64,000 bases of DNA, taken from Pseudomonas sp. ICMP 561. Its GTDB lineage: Bacteria; Pseudomonadota; Gammaproteobacteria; Pseudomonadales; Pseudomonadaceae. The notes below the pieces were generated by a model. It worked only from the letters and a program-made list of their open reading frames with translations. It ran no database searches and was not told the origin of the DNA. The position numbers and the translations under genes were made by a program. Positions 55,728 through 64,000 of the stretch are shown one piece after another (the stretch's first letter is position 1; each line of letters opens with the position of its first letter). The stretch covers positions 62,001 through 126,000 of the forward strand of contig NZ_LKBT01000012.1 of assembly GCF_002699985.1 (NCBI RefSeq), given 5' to 3'.

Positions 55728-58700
55728 TCACACTGCTCTGTTCAGAGCGTCTCGCAAAGCCTGCTCCAGATCGAGCATGGCAACCTCCATTGCTTGTTGA
55801 ACATCCCTGATTTCCTCCTCTGCCGATGTCTCCTGGCATGCATCCTCTAATGCCTCACACGTTTCAATCACTCTGGTTGCCCGAATGATTCGCGCCGCAC
55901 CTTTGATCCTGTGCGCAAGCTGGCACAACTCGTATTGATCTTCGGTCGCTTGTAAAGCCGTCAACTGATGACGATCCTCCTCGGTGCTGCGCAGGAGTTG
56001 TTTGAGCAGACGCTGAATCATTTCCGGGCGTTCACCGGTAAGGGCACTGATACTGGCCATGTTGAATGGCGGTTGCGGTTTAACGGGTGAAGTCTGCTCG
56101 CTCTCGGTCAATGCGTCTCCCCGTGGATGAACGCTGCCAAGCCGTTCGCTCAGGGATGTGAGGCTAATCGGTTTGAACAGACAATCGTCCATACCCGCTT
56201 CACGACAGCGTTGTGTTTCTTCCGGTTGTGCATTGGCGGTGAAGCCCCATATCGCACAACGCTGTTGACCGGTTTCATGCTCCTGGAGGCGGATGGCCCG
56301 CGTCAGGTCGTAACCATTCATGATGGGCATATTGCAGTCGGTCACGACCACATCGAAGTAACCCTCCAGCCAAAGCTGTAGCCCTTGCTCGCCCTGTTCT
56401 GCCACTGCACAGCGATGCCCGAGAAATTCCAGTTGCTGGCAAAGCAACAAGGAGTTGGCCGGATGATCATCCACCACCAGAATATTCAGCGTGGCGTTTG
56501 CCATGACAGGGTTATCAGGTTGCTCGCTCAGCGTCGCCAAAGGCTCCAGCGTGGTCAGGTTGAAAGTCATGTGAACCTGCGTGCCTTTACCCTGCTCACT
56601 GTTCAACTCAAGTGTGCCGCCCATCATTTCGCACAGGCTGCGGCAGATCACCAGCCCCAGACCTGCTCCGGTGCGCGCCTGTTGACCATTGTCGTCAGCC
56701 TGCGCAAAAGGTTCGAACAAGCGTTGCAGATCCTTCTCGCTGATACCTATGCCTGTGTCCTGAATACTGACGTGCAGCTGCAACTGTCGCGGATCTGTGT
56801 CGGTCTCGGTCTGCAAGGTGATTCTGATCTGGCCCTTTTCCGTGAACTTGATTGCATTACTGATCAGGTTCGAAAGGATTTGCTTGAAGCGTAACGGATC
56901 AATCAGCACGTCGGCGTTGATGCCACTGTCCAGATCGAGCAACAGGCTGAGGCTTTTTTGCCGGGCCAGTCCGTCGAATACTCGTACAACGGACTCGACC
57001 AGTTGGCGCAGGTTGGCGCGTTCCGGGCTCAAGGTCAGCCGACCGGATTCAATGCGTGCGATGTCGAGAATATCGCCAATCAGTTCAAGCAAATCCTTGG
57101 CCGAGCTGTAGGCAACCTCAACGGCAGGGCGGTCCATGTGGCCTTGATCGGCACGTTTGAGCGCCAGTTCGAGCATGCCAATCACAGCATTCATCGGCGT
57201 GCGTATTTCGTGACTCATGGTGGCCAGGAAGGTGCTTTTCGCACGGTTGGCGTTATCGGCCTGATCCTTGGCCGAGCGCAGGTCTTCGATCAGTTGTCGG
57301 CGTTCACTGATATCGATCCAGCCGCCAATAATGCCCTTTACTTCTCCCAGTGAGTCCCGAAAAGGCAAAATCCAGTGATAGATCGTCAGTTGCCGCTCTC
57401 CGATCTGCAACGTGCGGTCAAGAATCATGGGGTTGTTTGTCGCCATGACCAGTTGATAGTCGCTGGCGAATTCCCTGGCCTCGAAAACATTACTTAGAAC
57501 GCCCTCAGTAACCCCTTTGTCGAGTACATCTTCACGTTGCGCGTCAAATGCCTTCAGGTAGCTGTCATTGCACATGCGCAGAAGGCCTTCACGGTCACGC
57601 ACGTAGATAGGGTGCGGGCTGCCATTGACCAGTGCTCTCATGAATTCGAACTGATCGTTCAAAGCCCGCTCGGCCTGCTCGCGTTGTTTGATCTGGCGGC
57701 GCATGTAAGCGTTCCAGGCCAGCGAACCGAGTAATAACAGGCCAGCCCCCAGTACGATCTGATAAATCTGCCGCTGGTAATCCTGCCAGTTGCCGCCAGA
57801 AGGAGTGAAGGAGCGCCAGCGGTTGTTAATCGCTGCGAGTTCCTGCGGTGCGATGCTGGACAGCGCCTTGTCGAGAATACTGATCAACTCCGTGGCTTTT
57901 CGGGAAGTGGCCATAGCGATCAGCGCAGGTTTGTCGCCAACTGTCGTGGTTATTTGTAACCGGTTTTCAAATATTCCTGAGCTCAGGAAATAGTTGGCGC
58001 TCACCAGGGAGGTGATCGCCGCTTCGACCCTGCCTTGGGCAAGCATTTCCAGAGTCTGAAAGGGGTTATCGACTTCGATGGGGACTACCGTGGGGAACTC
58101 CCGCCGCAGGAAAGGCAGGATAGGGCTGCCCAAAGTGATTGCGACCCGCTTGCCACTCAATTGCTCAAGATTGATCGAATTCTCAGGCCATTTGCGCGTG
58201 ATCAGTACGAATGAGTTGTCCAGGTAAGGCCGACTGAAACTGAATTGATCTTCGCGTTCTTCACTGGGAATCAGGGCGCTGATCAGGTCCGCCTGGCCCT
58301 GACTGACCTGACTCATCATATCGGCCATGGTGGGCGCCCGGGTAATCTCGAAACGCAAACCGGTGCGCAGGCGCACCAGTTCAAGCAAGTCGGCGGTTAT
58401 TCCACGAAAGTTGCCGCTGGCATCAAAGAACGTCAGCGGCGCGTATGATTCGTTGATCACGACTCTGACGTTCGGGTGCTGTTCGATCCAGCGCTCCTCC
58501 CGGTGAGTCAATTGCAGCTTCTGGTCAGTCAGCATCAGGTCGCTGGCTCCCCAGCGCCTGGAAATCGCGATGCGCTCTTCAACCGGAATGGCCTTGAGCG
58601 TGCGGTTGATGATATCCAGCAACTGATTGTTTTCACCATCGACCGCAAAACTGAAGCCGTCGGGTTCGTGTCTGCCGAAATTGGCCATCTGGATGTTGTT

Positions 58701-59378
58701 GAGGTACCCCTTGTTGATCATGTATTGGGTAGAAATAGTGTCTCCAAGAAAGACGTCTGCCTGATTGAAGGCAACGGCATTGATCGCGCTTTGAAATGAC
58801 GGATAGGTTTTCAGCGCTGCGTTGGGATAAAGCTTCTGGATTTCCTCCGGTGGCAGGTAGTGGTAGACCATGCTCAGGCGCATTTCTGCCAGGCCATCGG
58901 TGAGCGAGCGGGTTTCACCGGTGCGGGTGACCAGCACCGGCTGATCCACCGCGTAGGGGGTAGAGAGCTTGATCTTCTGGTCTATCGCTTCGAACCCGTT
59001 GGCGCTGCCCAGCAAGTCGATCTGCCCGGTGCCAAGGGCAGCGATGGCCGCCTGCCTGGATTCAAAGCGAAGCACCTTGACCGGCAGATCCAGCGCTCTG
59101 GAAATGATGTTTGCGTAGTCGGCGGTGAACCCTTCGTAGTCGCGCCCGGTCAGCGTCATGTCAAATGGCGGATAGTCGGGAGCCGAAGTCCCCAGAATCA
59201 GCTCACGCTTATTGCGTATCCACTGCCATTGGGTCTTGTCCAGTTGCAGCTCCATATGCCCGATGCTGGAGCGGCCCAGCAGGGTGTAGAGTTCGGCTGC
59301 AGCGAAAGCGGCCTGACACCCCAGACTCAGGCAAAAGCTCATGGTCAGGATCAAATAGTACTTAAAGCGCCTGGACAT
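55728..59378 (-). CDS. BvgS/EvgS/RocS-type hybrid sensor histidine kinase
   Basis: This is a 1216-residue phosphorelay kinase. A signal/anchor region (about residues 1-30) is followed by two periplasmic SBP_bac_3 (Venus flytrap) domains (about 45-270 and 285-515). A membrane helix (about 540-560, IVLGAGLLLLGSLAWNAYM) and a PAS domain (about 575-690) follow. HisKA has the phospho-His in ATMSHEIRTPMNAVIGM. HATPase has NLISNAIKFTEKG, DTGIGIS and GAGLGLVICRSL. The receiver has LNILVVDDHPANS and VVTDCNMPIMNG, and the C-terminal Hpt domain has LAHRIKGAARII (about 1155). ATG 59378, with GAGGA six bases upstream, lies 8 bases after the regulator gene. Layout and context resemble P. aeruginosa RocS2. 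The signal is unknown. Confidence 0.93.
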   Translation of the reverse strand: MSRRFKYYLILTMSFCLSLGCQAAFAAAELYTLLGRSSIGHMELQLDKTQWQWIRNKRELILGTSAPDYPPFDMTLTGRDYEGFTADYANIISRALDLPVKVLRFESRQAAIAALGTGQIDLLGSANGFEAIDQKIKLSTPYAVDQPVLVTRTGETRSLTDGLAEMRLSMVYHYLPPEEIQKLYPNAALKTYPSFQSAINAVAFNQADVFLGDTISTQYMINKGYLNNIQMANFGRHEPDGFSFAVDGENNQLLDIINRTLKAIPVEERIAISRRWGASDLMLTDQKLQLTHREERWIEQHPNVRVVINESYAPLTFFDASGNFRGITADLLELVRLRTGLRFEITRAPTMADMMSQVSQGQADLISALIPSEEREDQFSFSRPYLDNSFVLITRKWPENSINLEQLSGKRVAITLGSPILPFLRREFPTVVPIEVDNPFQTLEMLAQGRVEAAITSLVSANYFLSSGIFENRLQITTTVGDKPALIAMATSRKATELISILDKALSSIAPQELAAINNRWRSFTPSGGNWQDYQRQIYQIVLGAGLLLLGSLAWNAYMRRQIKQREQAERALNDQFEFMRALVNGSPHPIYVRDREGLLRMCNDSYLKAFDAQREDVLDKGVTEGVLSNVFEAREFASDYQLVMATNNPMILDRTLQIGERQLTIYHWILPFRDSLGEVKGIIGGWIDISERRQLIEDLRSAKDQADNANRAKSTFLATMSHEIRTPMNAVIGMLELALKRADQGHMDRPAVEVAYSSAKDLLELIGDILDIARIESGRLTLSPERANLRQLVESVVRVFDGLARQKSLSLLLDLDSGINADVLIDPLRFKQILSNLISNAIKFTEKGQIRITLQTETDTDPRQLQLHVSIQDTGIGISEKDLQRLFEPFAQADDNGQQARTGAGLGLVICRSLCEMMGGTLELNSEQGKGTQVHMTFNLTTLEPLATLSEQPDNPVMANATLNILVVDDHPANSLLLCQQLEFLGHRCAVAEQGEQGLQLWLEGYFDVVVTDCNMPIMNGYDLTRAIRLQEHETGQQRCAIWGFTANAQPEETQRCREAGMDDCLFKPISLTSLSERLGSVHPRGDALTESEQTSPVKPQPPFNMASISALTGERPEMIQRLLKQLLRSTEEDRHQLTALQATEDQYELCQLAHRIKGAARIIRATRVIETCEALEDACQETSAEEEIRDVQQAMEVAMLDLEQALRDALNRAV

Positions 59379-59386
59379 CCTGTTCC

Positions 59387-60013
59387 TCACACTAGCGCGT
59401 TGCGTTTTGCCATTTCGATTAGTTCTACCAGGGTTTTGACCCTGAGTTTCTGCATCAGGCGTGTTTTGTAAGTACTGACTGTCTTGTTGCTGAGAAACAT
59501 GCCCTTGGCAATTTCCTTGTTCGTTCTACCTTGGGCAAATAATTGCAGTACCATCAATTCGCGATCATTGACTAACTTGAACAGCTCTATTTCGCTGGGT
59601 TGACCGTTTTCTCCACTGGGTGGAGTGAGTGCCTGGCTTGGGAAGTAATTGTAGCCGGATAATACCGCTTTCACCGAACTGAGTAATTCGCTGAGATCTT
59701 CCTGTTTACACACATATCCCGCCGCGCCTGACTGCATGCAGCGAATCGCAAAAAGACTCGGTGTCTGAGAGGTCAGGACCAGAATTTTCGAATCAAGCCC
59801 CATCGAGTTGAAGCGGGCCAGTACCTCCAGGCCATCCAGCTTGGGGATGCTGATGTCGAGGATGATCAGGTCCGGCATGCATTCGCGGACCATTTGCATC
59901 GCATCCACACCGTTATCGGTTTCGCCTACGACTTCGTAGTTTTCATTTTCCAGAAGCATTCTAACGGCAAGGCGAATAACCGGATGGTCGTCGATGATAA
60001 AAACTGAGTTCAT
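59387..60013 (-). CDS. LuxR/NarL-type response regulator (BvgA/EvgA/RocA-like)
   Basis: The 208-residue protein has a receiver domain (about residues 1-120, MNSVFIIDDHPVIRLAVRMLLENE, phospho-acceptor in LIILDISIPKLDGLE at about residue 54, Lys in YVCKQEDLSEL). A LuxR helix-turn-helix follows (about 145-205, LVNDRELMVLQLFAQGRTNKEIAKGMFLSNKTVSTYKTRLMQKL). It is the partner of the hybrid kinase encoded 8 bases downstream. ATG 60013 is chosen. An ATG four codons earlier (60025) lacks a ribosome site. The upstream gap contains a TAGGAAAGTTCCTA palindrome that could be its own operator. In P. aeruginosa the corresponding RocA proteins control fimbrial or efflux genes. The target here is unknown. 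Confidence 0.93.
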   Translation of the reverse strand: MNSVFIIDDHPVIRLAVRMLLENENYEVVGETDNGVDAMQMVRECMPDLIILDISIPKLDGLEVLARFNSMGLDSKILVLTSQTPSLFAIRCMQSGAAGYVCKQEDLSELLSSVKAVLSGYNYFPSQALTPPSGENGQPSEIELFKLVNDRELMVLQLFAQGRTNKEIAKGMFLSNKTVSTYKTRLMQKLRVKTLVELIEMAKRNALV

Positions 60014-60104
60014 AATTCTATCCATAACAAGATGCGAGGAAAGGGCGCACCTTAGCTCAGATGTTCGGGCAGGCACATGAAGAGACCCTGCTATAGGTGA
60101 TATA

Positions 60105-60148
60105 TAGGAAAGTTCCTACAGTAATTAGAGTATTGGAGCACGTAGGAG
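60105..60148. promoter_or_regulatory. Candidate BvgA/EvgA-like operator upstream of the response regulator
   Basis: TAGGAAAGTTCCTA (60105-60118) is an inverted repeat of heptads like the BvgA consensus TTTCCTA. The outer TTCCTACA (60113-60120) and CGTAGGAG (60141-60148) form a second, wider inverted pair. It is 90-135 bases upstream of the regulator start in an AT-rich gap (60014-60349) that holds no gene. Confidence 0.45.
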
Positions 60149-60349
60149 CCTGTTTTTCTGATGCGTGATGTTTAATTCAGCGGTGGATTACTCTGATGAA
60201 CGGAGGGCGATGTGTATGTTGTTTATTTCGCGCGGGAATTACCCTACACGTTGTTTATACGCTTTCGGTAGTTGTACTAGCGTAGTTCACTACAGCGTTA
60301 GAGTCTGCGTAGACGGGTAATGGCTTTCATCCCGCCATGCTTCAGCGGT

Positions 60350-60748
60350 TCAGCTTGCCGGAAAGCAGGGCTCCAGCAGTTGGGCAAGGTCAGCACCGTG
60401 CAGGGGTTTGCCAAGACAACCCAGCAGAGGCAGCCCGCGCTGAACCGCCAGGTGTTCGATGGCACGCAGTTGGGCGTTATCCAGCCCGCTGAGGACGATG
60501 GCGTAACGGGCCATGCCTTGCTGAAACGCCTGCTCTATGATGTCGAGTCCTGCGCCATCTGGCAGGCGCTGGTCGCAAATCAGCAGGTCATAAGGCTCGG
60601 CGGATCGTTCTATGGCTTGCATGGCCTCGGTAGCAGTCAGGGCAGGGGTCAGTAAAAAGTAGCCCTGATTGTTCAGAATGATCTGTGTGGCAATCAGTTG
60701 GAAGGGATGATCTTCCACCAGCAGAATGCGTAATTTATGTTTAAACAT
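60350..60748 (-). CDS. Stand-alone receiver-domain protein (RocR REC-like)
   Basis: The 132-residue protein is only a response-regulator receiver. It shows RILLVEDHPFQLIATQIILNNQG (acidic pair), DLLICDQRLPDGAGLDIIEQA (phospho-acceptor Asp, about residue 55), VLSGLDNAQLRAIEHLA (Ser in the Thr position) and GCLGKPLHGADLAQLL (conserved Lys, about 112). The LGKP ending and overall pattern resemble the receiver of RocR, which normally continues into an EAL domain. Here the protein stops at once. It lies upstream of the RocSA-like pair on the same strand. ATG 60748 has no good ribosome site, and a TTG five codons earlier is possible. Confidence 0.82.
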   Translation of the reverse strand: MFKHKLRILLVEDHPFQLIATQIILNNQGYFLLTPALTATEAMQAIERSAEPYDLLICDQRLPDGAGLDIIEQAFQQGMARYAIVLSGLDNAQLRAIEHLAVQRGLPLLGCLGKPLHGADLAQLLEPCFPAS

Positions 60749-61072
60749 CAGGAAATCCGGCAAGAGTTGTTGGCGGCCCGGATGCTGAGCCGACGCAAGG
60801 CTGCGACGACGGGCAGCATCGACAAGGCCTCGTGGGCGGGTAATGTAGAGGCGCCAGCGATGGCGGCTAAAGGGGCGGGAGTATCTGGCAGGTATTGAGC
60901 GCTTACGATAAGACGATTCCTAAAAGGCTGTAGGAGACGTCCGAAGCTTTAAGTCGTATCAGGTAGATCCATCGTAGTAAATCAGCACCGTCGGCACCGC
61001 TGCGGCGATGACGGGCACACAGCAGTGCTGCCGTCTGCTCCCTTGCAGGCGAGCGACGGCAACTGTTGACCT
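60749..61072. other. Intergenic region between the receiver gene and dgt
   Basis: This is a 324-base gap. A 53-codon plus-strand frame (60737-60898, beginning MFKHQEIRQELL) is open, but it overlaps the receiver start antisense and resembles nothing I know. The rest has no terminator or REP of the usual classes. The receiver promoter should lie here. Confidence 0.4.
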
Positions 61073-62413
61073 TTACATCGGGCTGGAGCGGCCGGTCATC
61101 TCCCGCGCCATTTCACTCGCGTAGCTGTCGGTCATACCGGCGATGAAGTCGATCATGCGCAGGAAGGAAGCGTGCAGAGGTGCCTTGGGATCCGGAGCGC
61201 TGTTGCCGAGCAGGTCCAGAATACGACGATGCTTGAAAGACGGCGTACGTCCGCCGAACTGCTCCAGAGCAGCACCACAGAACGCATTAAGCAGTATTTC
61301 AAGTGTTGTGTAGGCGCCGATTTCATGCAGCGTCTTGCGCTTGTCCTGGAATATTTTCTTGCGCGCCATGTCTTTGGCGCTCAGCACGCAGCGCTTGGCC
61401 GGGCCATGCATATGCTCGACCAGGTCACCACTCAGGGTGCCAGCCAGCAATGCGTCCTGTTGTTCGACGAAGGCCCGCGCCGCCGCGTTGGTCAAATGCT
61501 CGATGGCTTTGCCACGCAGGATTGCCAGTTTGCGTCGACGCGAGTCATCAGGCCCAAGTTGGCGGTAGGTATCAGGCAAATCATCGCCGACCAGCCCCAG
61601 AAGCAGCGCTTCGACCTCCGCATACTCCAGCAGCTCCATTTCCAGGCCATCTTCCAGATCGATCAGCGCGTAGCAGATGTCGTCCGCAGCTTCCATCAGG
61701 TACACCAATGGATGCCGAGCCCAGCGTTGCTCTTCAAGTTGCGGCAAGCCCAGTTTCTGGGCGATTTGCTCCAGAATCGGTAGCTCGCTCTGATAGCAGC
61801 CAAATTTGTGTTTCTTGTAGCCCAGAGAGTCGGCGTGGCGCGCCGTCCAAGGATATTTAAGATAAGTGCCAAGGGTTGCATAGGTCAGCCGTGTACCGCC
61901 GTCGAACTGGTGATATTCCAGTTGAGTCAGAACGCGAAAGCCTTGGGCATTGCCTTCGAAATTGAGGAAGTCATTACGTTCGACCTCGCTCATTGCATCC
62001 AGCCAGCCACGGCCTGCAGCCTGATTGAACCAGTTGCGAATCGCGTCTTCGCCAGAGTGACCGAAAGGCGGATTGCCAATGTCGTGGGCCAGGCAGGCTG
62101 ATTGCACGACCATGCCCAGATCACTGGGATCGCACCAGTCGGGGAGGGCGCTGCGCAGGGTTTCACCGACACGCATGCCCAATGAACGGCCCACGCAGCT
62201 GACTTCCAGTGAGTGGGTCAGGCGCGTATGGATGTGGTCATTGCTCGAAACCGGGTGTACTTGTGTCTTGCGCCCGAGGCGTCGAAAAGCCCCGGAAAAA
62301 ATGATCCGGTCGTGGTCCTTGTGAAAAGGACTGCGTCCCAGTTCTTCAGGGCTGTGCAGGGTTTTGCCAAGTCGTTCGCGGTTGAGCAGGGTTTGCCAAT
62401 CCAAGGCGTTCAC
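61073..62413 (-). CDS. dgt: Deoxyguanosinetriphosphate triphosphohydrolase (HD domain)
   Basis: Dgt hydrolyses dNTPs, classically dGTP, to nucleoside and triphosphate. The 446-residue protein has the [15 protein letters not shown] start ([17 protein letters not shown], about residue 37). The first metal His is in [18 protein letters not shown], and the HD pair is in [23 protein letters not shown] (about 113-135). [19 protein letters not shown] (about 225-245) supplies the final metal Asp. It matches the dNTPase family common in Pseudomonas rather than the longer E. coli Dgt. It begins 53 bases after the EAL gene on the same strand. Confidence 0.93.
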   Translation of the reverse strand: MNALDWQTLLNRERLGKTLHSPEELGRSPFHKDHDRIIFSGAFRRLGRKTQVHPVSSNDHIHTRLTHSLEVSCVGRSLGMRVGETLRSALPDWCDPSDLGMVVQSACLAHDIGNPPFGHSGEDAIRNWFNQAAGRGWLDAMSEVERNDFLNFEGNAQGFRVLTQLEYHQFDGGTRLTYATLGTYLKYPWTARHADSLGYKKHKFGCYQSELPILEQIAQKLGLPQLEEQRWARHPLVYLMEAADDICYALIDLEDGLEMELLEYAEVEALLLGLVGDDLPDTYRQLGPDDSRRRKLAILRGKAIEHLTNAAARAFVEQQDALLAGTLSGDLVEHMHGPAKRCVLSAKDMARKKIFQDKRKTLHEIGAYTTLEILLNAFCGAALEQFGGRTPSFKHRRILDLLGNSAPDPKAPLHASFLRMIDFIAGMTDSYASEMAREMTGRSSPM

Positions 62414-62466
62414 TCCGTCGGTAAAGACTGCCTAGCTTCCTGATTCGGTGACCCGGCTGCAAGGCT

Positions 62467-63624
62467 TTAAAAGCCAATCGCATCGACATCGATCAGGAGT
62501 ATGCGTTGGTCGTTGTCGAAAAACTGCCCGGCGGTCAGGCAGTACTGATTGGTCGTGGCGTCGCGATAGGTGTTGGACAGAATCAGGCGGCGTTCATGCC
62601 AGCCTTCTGCAAGCAAATGATAGAAATAGGGACGCCATGACCAGTTATGGCCTATGTAAGCCGCATCGGAATGCCATTCGCCGTTGCGCCACTCCAGATT
62701 GGGCGTGAGCTGGGTGCCATGCCGGTCGCATTGGTAGAAGCGTAGCAACCAGGGGTAATCGTGCAGTTGCGGCAGTTGGTCGAGGGATCGCTGATCCCAA
62801 TGCTGCAGAGCGGCCATCAACGAAGTCAGTTGCTGGCGAAGATCCATCACCCGTGCCCGTTCTGCCAGCTTTTTCTGTACATAGCAGTCGCGCAGTCGGG
62901 CGAATTGTTCGACAAACGCATCCTGATCGAAAAAAGCCTGCTCGCCTCTGGCAAACAGAAAGCCCTGTACATACCGCGCACCGCATTCGAGAGCGAAATG
63001 CAGTTCTGCCTCGGTTTCGACACCTTCAGCAATAATCCAGCAACCGGTTTTCTCTGCCATCTGGGCCAGAGCCTTGACGATGTCGCTGCTGGGGCCGCCT
63101 TTCGCGGCGGCCTGAAACAAGCGCATGTCCAGCTTGAGAATGTCAGGTTGCAGTGCAAGCACCCGATCCAGTTGGGAGTAGCCCGCGCCGAAATCATCAA
63201 TGGCAATTCGGGCGCCTGCGTCGCGATAGCGGCTCACGACTTCCGCAAGACGCTGGCTGTTGCCTTCCAGTTCAGTGATTTCAAAAACGATACGGCGTGG
63301 ATCTACACCATTTCGTTGCAACTGCTTGAGGCTGGGCAGCGGCTGGCCAGGGCGCAGACGAGAGATCCAGCGTGGTGAAATATTCAGGCTCAGAAACCAG
63401 TCATCAGGAGCCTGGTGAAGTCGACTCAGTGCGTCGTCCCGGATAATACGATCCAGGCGACGCAATGCAGCAGCAGGTACTCGCGGATCAGCGAACAATG
63501 GCCCGACAGATTTGAGTTGGCCGTCATCCTGAAGAACACGGCCCAATGCTTCAACACCAGCAATACGGCCAGTAGCGGTATCAATGAACGGCTGAAAGCA
63601 GGCAAGGGGTTGCCCATCAATCAC
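62467..63624 (-). CDS. EAL-domain c-di-GMP phosphodiesterase with novel C-terminal domain
   Basis: The 385-residue cytoplasmic protein has an EAL domain over about residues 1-250. Catalytic elements are intact: GVEALGR (the EAL Glu, about 24), LNISPRWIS (metal Asn), FEITELEGN, IAIDDFGAGYSQLDRV (DDFG loop, about 140), ILKLDMRLFQ (Lys) and IIAEGVETEAEL (late Glu). It should degrade cyclic di-GMP to pGpG. The C-terminal region of about 130 residues (QQLTSLMAALQHWDQRSLDQLPQLHDYPWLLRFYQCD onward) is not recognised. The start is GTG at 63624 with a strong GAGGAGG four bases away. An overlapping ATG is out of frame and stops at once. It is followed by dgt. Confidence 0.9.
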   Translation of the reverse strand: MIDGQPLACFQPFIDTATGRIAGVEALGRVLQDDGQLKSVGPLFADPRVPAAALRRLDRIIRDDALSRLHQAPDDWFLSLNISPRWISRLRPGQPLPSLKQLQRNGVDPRRIVFEITELEGNSQRLAEVVSRYRDAGARIAIDDFGAGYSQLDRVLALQPDILKLDMRLFQAAAKGGPSSDIVKALAQMAEKTGCWIIAEGVETEAELHFALECGARYVQGFLFARGEQAFFDQDAFVEQFARLRDCYVQKKLAERARVMDLRQQLTSLMAALQHWDQRSLDQLPQLHDYPWLLRFYQCDRHGTQLTPNLEWRNGEWHSDAAYIGHNWSWRPYFYHLLAEGWHERRLILSNTYRDATTNQYCLTAGQFFDNDQRILLIDVDAIGF

Positions 63625-63718
63625 ATGGCCTCCTCAGTAAACTCGGCAGTTAACGGCAATAGAAACGGCGGTCAAAAAGGGCTGGTGAAACGGCTTTCAA
63701 GAAAGTATCCCACAACGA

Positions 63719-63754
63719 AATCGACGGCTTCAGTAGGACCCGAAGCCGTCGATT
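63719..63754 (-). terminator. Hairpin after the small membrane-protein gene
   Basis: AATCGACGGCTTC and its complement GAAGCCGTCGATT (13 bp) enclose 10 bases. On the minus strand it follows the gene at 63801 and is succeeded by only a short T run, so termination strength is uncertain. Confidence 0.65.
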
Positions 63755-63800
63755 CAACCTGATGGGGGAGTGTTGCCTGCAAGAACGCAGCCAATTGCCA

Positions 63801-63998
63801 CTAGTGTTTTCGGGAGGAACCCAGAGCCAGTCGAATAATCGGCAACAGACTTACACCGAGTTTGACGATGCGAGTGAGTCCGCCGGGACGTTTGCCTTTC
63901 GCGCCCTTGCCGCCCAGAAATCCGAGAAGCGAGACCACGCCCATACCCCACAAGGGAGCATGCTTGATGCCCAATGTACCTTGCCAGTCGGTAGTCAT
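63801..63998 (-). CDS. Small conserved hypothetical membrane protein
   Basis: This 65-residue protein has two short hydrophobic stretches (APLWGMGVVSLLGFLGG, about residues 14-30, and IVKLGVSLLPIIRLALG, about 44-60) separated by a basic Gly/Lys/Arg loop (KGAKGKRPGG). It is probably a small inner-membrane hairpin protein. I do not recognise a named family, although pseudomonads have a small gene of this kind near dgt. Its ATG is two bases from the window edge, so the ribosome site is not visible and a longer N-terminus cannot be excluded. A hairpin terminator follows. Confidence 0.65.
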   Translation of the reverse strand: MTTDWQGTLGIKHAPLWGMGVVSLLGFLGGKGAKGKRPGGLTRIVKLGVSLLPIIRLALGSSRKH

Positions 63999-64000
63999 GC

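Noticed and set aside
60737..60898. 53-codon plus-strand frame beginning MFKHQEIRQELL
   Set aside because: It overlaps the receiver gene start in antisense and has no ribosome site or known relative. Kept only as a remark on the gap.

Overview
The window is chromosomal DNA of a Pseudomonas from the fluorescens/syringae side of the genus. Evidence: oprI and oprF, the cmaX-crfX-cmpX-sigX-oprF block, a GntR-prpB-prpC-acnD-prpF methylcitrate operon, a nas gene set with nasT and nasS, an rmf/rlmKL/pyrD neighbourhood, and many Pseudomonas-type REP palindromes. No rRNA, tRNA, CRISPR array, prophage or transposase gene is visible. Species cannot be fixed from the sequence alone.

Layout. 0-6.3 kb: a small unknown protein, greB, an ABC transporter pair, tesA, a small Cys-containing protein and a periplasmic L,D-transpeptidase. 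6.3-7.1 kb: a 760-bp non-coding palindromic element. 7.2-15.2 kb: lipoprotein OprI, an acetyltransferase, DAHP synthase, a thioredoxin-like protein, a PanE-like reductase, a universal stress protein, cysB, cysH and pabB. 15.4-18.4 kb: an ATP-grasp ligase, a 7-TM inactive transglutaminase and a secreted retropepsin-like protease. 18.7-25.8 kb: the methylcitrate (propionate) operon, with a different hairpin repeat in most of its gaps. 25.9-30.4 kb: ppsR, ppsA and a hydrolase. 30.5-35.0 kb: rraA and the cmaX to oprF envelope-stress block. 35.1-45.5 kb: nitrate assimilation (cobA, nitrate reductase, FAD reductase, phosphatase-kinase, nitrate transporter, nasT, nasS). 45.8-46.5 kb: a second copy of the palindromic element, inverted relative to the first. 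46.6-55.7 kb: pyrD, rmf, rlmKL, a CHASE-PAS-GGDEF diguanylate cyclase, dacB and yggL. 55.7-64.0 kb: a BvgS/RocS-type hybrid kinase, its LuxR-type regulator, a stand-alone receiver protein, dgt, an EAL phosphodiesterase and a small membrane protein.

How the genes work together. The nitrate region can be read as a complete control circuit. NasS (nitrate/nitrite sensor) and NasT (ANTAR RNA-binding antiterminator) are encoded beside two operons. Each operon begins with an untranslated leader holding two consecutive hexaloop hairpins, with A at loop position 1 and G at position 4, followed by an intrinsic terminator. That is the architecture expected of an ANTAR antitermination target, so the transporter/kinase operon and the reductase operon probably both answer to NasT. 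CobA supplies the siroheme precursor.

The methylcitrate operon uses AcnD plus PrpF in place of PrpD. Its GntR regulator is preceded by a pair of exact 12-bp inverted sites bracketing the promoter. PpsR sits divergently beside its target ppsA. The 3' end carries c-di-GMP synthesis and breakdown genes and a RocSA-like phosphorelay in which the receiver and EAL parts of a RocR-like protein appear as separate genes.
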